Shown in pieces: positions 51,407 to 51,905 of a stretch of 51,905 nt of DNA. How positions within the stretch are numbered: position 1 is the first letter of the stretch; every line of letters begins with the position of its first letter. This DNA comes from JAAEUB01 sp964550345 (GTDB lineage: Bacteria; Pseudomonadota; Alphaproteobacteria; Rhodobacterales; Rhodobacteraceae). Under the pieces are notes generated by a model. It had not been told where the DNA came from and ran no database searches. It saw only the letters and a program-made list of their open reading frames with translations. The DNA is taken from NCBI GenBank assembly GCA_964550345.1, contig CAZJYZ010000019.1:1-51905 (forward strand). Direction: 5' to 3'. The translations under genes were made by a program, and so were the position numbers.

Positions 51407-51706
51407 TTATTCGACAACCTTAATCTGTTCAATGATGCGCGCCACCCATTCGCCGAGTACAGGGATAAAATCCATCGTCGATAACATTTGTACAAGAACG
51501 GAAACCAGAAGTGTCGCGCCAAGCACCGACCCCAGGCCAAAGGCAAGACCCCGGTATAACTGAAACGCGCCCAGCTTCCACAGGCTGTCGTGCAGGCGGA
51601 TGAAGCGATGGTTGTTCATTCGCGCAACCTCATCGCGCAAGGCTTGCACCTCGGCAGTCAGGCTTGATTGACTGACTTCTTCCTGGCTTTTCTGATCATC
51701 GCTCAT
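51407..51706 (-). CDS. DUF5665-type small membrane protein
   Basis: A 99-residue protein. The first half is a hydrophilic coiled-coil-like stretch (SSLTAEVQALRDEVARMNNHRFIRLHDSLWKLGAFQLYRGLAFG); a hydrophobic helix follows at about 55-80 (GLGSVLGATLLVSVLVQML) with an amphipathic tail. The layout matches the DUF5665 family by my recollection, whose role is unknown. A good-looking AACCTAAAGG-type site is not required for a start at 51706, where GATGATCAG follows. It lies 120 bases upstream of rpsO on the same strand; truB, the usual neighbour of rpsO, is absent. Confidence 0.8.
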   Translation of the reverse strand: MSDDQKSQEEVSQSSLTAEVQALRDEVARMNNHRFIRLHDSLWKLGAFQLYRGLAFGLGSVLGATLLVSVLVQMLSTMDFIPVLGEWVARIIEQIKVVE

Positions 51707-51905
51707 AGAGGAATACTAGCCACCTGCACCTATTGCGCAACCGGTTGTAAACTACGGGACGATCCGCGGACCTCTTGCAAACTGCAACTTCCATTAACCA
51801 TAATGTTTATTAAGCATAAATTGTAACTATCCTTTCCTAGACACAAGCCTGTGATCCTCCCCCTTTGAACCGGTCCGCCCTTATAGTTAGGAAACGGAGG
51901 ATCAA
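51707..51905 (+). promoter_or_regulatory. intergenic end of window with a probable downstream ribosome-binding site
   Basis: These 199 bases hold no gene. They end with ACGGAGGATCAA (51894-51905), an excellent Shine-Dalgarno sequence with a short spacer, so a rightward gene very probably begins just past the window. The AT-rich segment at 51786-51830 (TTAACCATAATG... and TAAATTGTAACT) may contain its promoter. Confidence 0.5.

Overview
The window comes from the chromosome of an alphaproteobacterium, most likely a Rhodobacteraceae (Roseobacter-clade) member. The evidence is the GC-rich coding style, the 5' end of a 16S rRNA gene on the minus strand, a rhizobial/rhodobacterial-type cbb operon with a divergent LysR gene, typical family members (GDCCVxC protein, IalB-like protein, DUF5665, Hint-domain protein, tripartite tricarboxylate transporter) and a serC-type leader. 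Nothing looks like a prophage, integron, CRISPR array or intact insertion sequence; most of it is housekeeping and metabolic sequence with a few accessory or decaying loci.

Layout. 1-830: start of an rRNA operon (leader with a boxA-like element and a candidate promoter). 0.8-8.1 kb: methyltransferase, mercaptopyruvate sulfurtransferase, the methionine sulfoxide repair operon msrP - Cys-rich GDCCVxC protein - msrQ, RNase R preceded by seven perfect 8-bp repeats, and an MltB-type transglycosylase. 8.1-17.1 kb: a Calvin-cycle operon (fbp-prk-tkt-fba-[gap]-rpe-thioredoxin-like-gph-cbbY) with cbbR divergent from it. The slot between fba and rpe, where related operons carry cbbL-cbbS-cbbX, holds no RuBisCO. 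17.2-26.7 kb: frameshifted GNAT gene, alpha/beta hydrolase, a DnaE2 polymerase lacking its C-terminal domain, DUF2064 transferase, dapE, a Hint-domain protein, a HAD phosphatase, a small unknown protein and a secreted YHYH protein. 27.2-35.6 kb: an orphan hybrid histidine kinase, then a TctD/TctE two-component system with its own periplasmic binding protein, divergent from tctC-tctB-tctA. 35.7-42.8 kb: dapD, threonine/serine dehydratase, LOG-family protein, small conserved ORF, rlmN, a decayed locus, IalB-like protein and asparaginase. 42.9-46.8 kb: the complete serine pathway, serB divergent from serC-serA. 46.8-51.9 kb: metallophosphatase, truncated HxlR gene, pnp, an SCP2-like gene, rpsO and a DUF5665 membrane protein.

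How genes work together. The cbb operon encodes RuBP regeneration and two enzymes known to dispose of RuBisCO by-products (2-phosphoglycolate and xylulose-1,5-bisphosphate), yet the carboxylase is absent from the window; this is the most striking feature. The Tct cluster is a self-contained sense-and-import unit for a carboxylate-like solute. SerA, SerC and SerB together make serine from 3-phosphoglycerate. DapD and DapE are two steps of the succinylase lysine/diaminopimelate route, about 12 kb apart. All names rest on reading protein motifs by eye; no database search was run.
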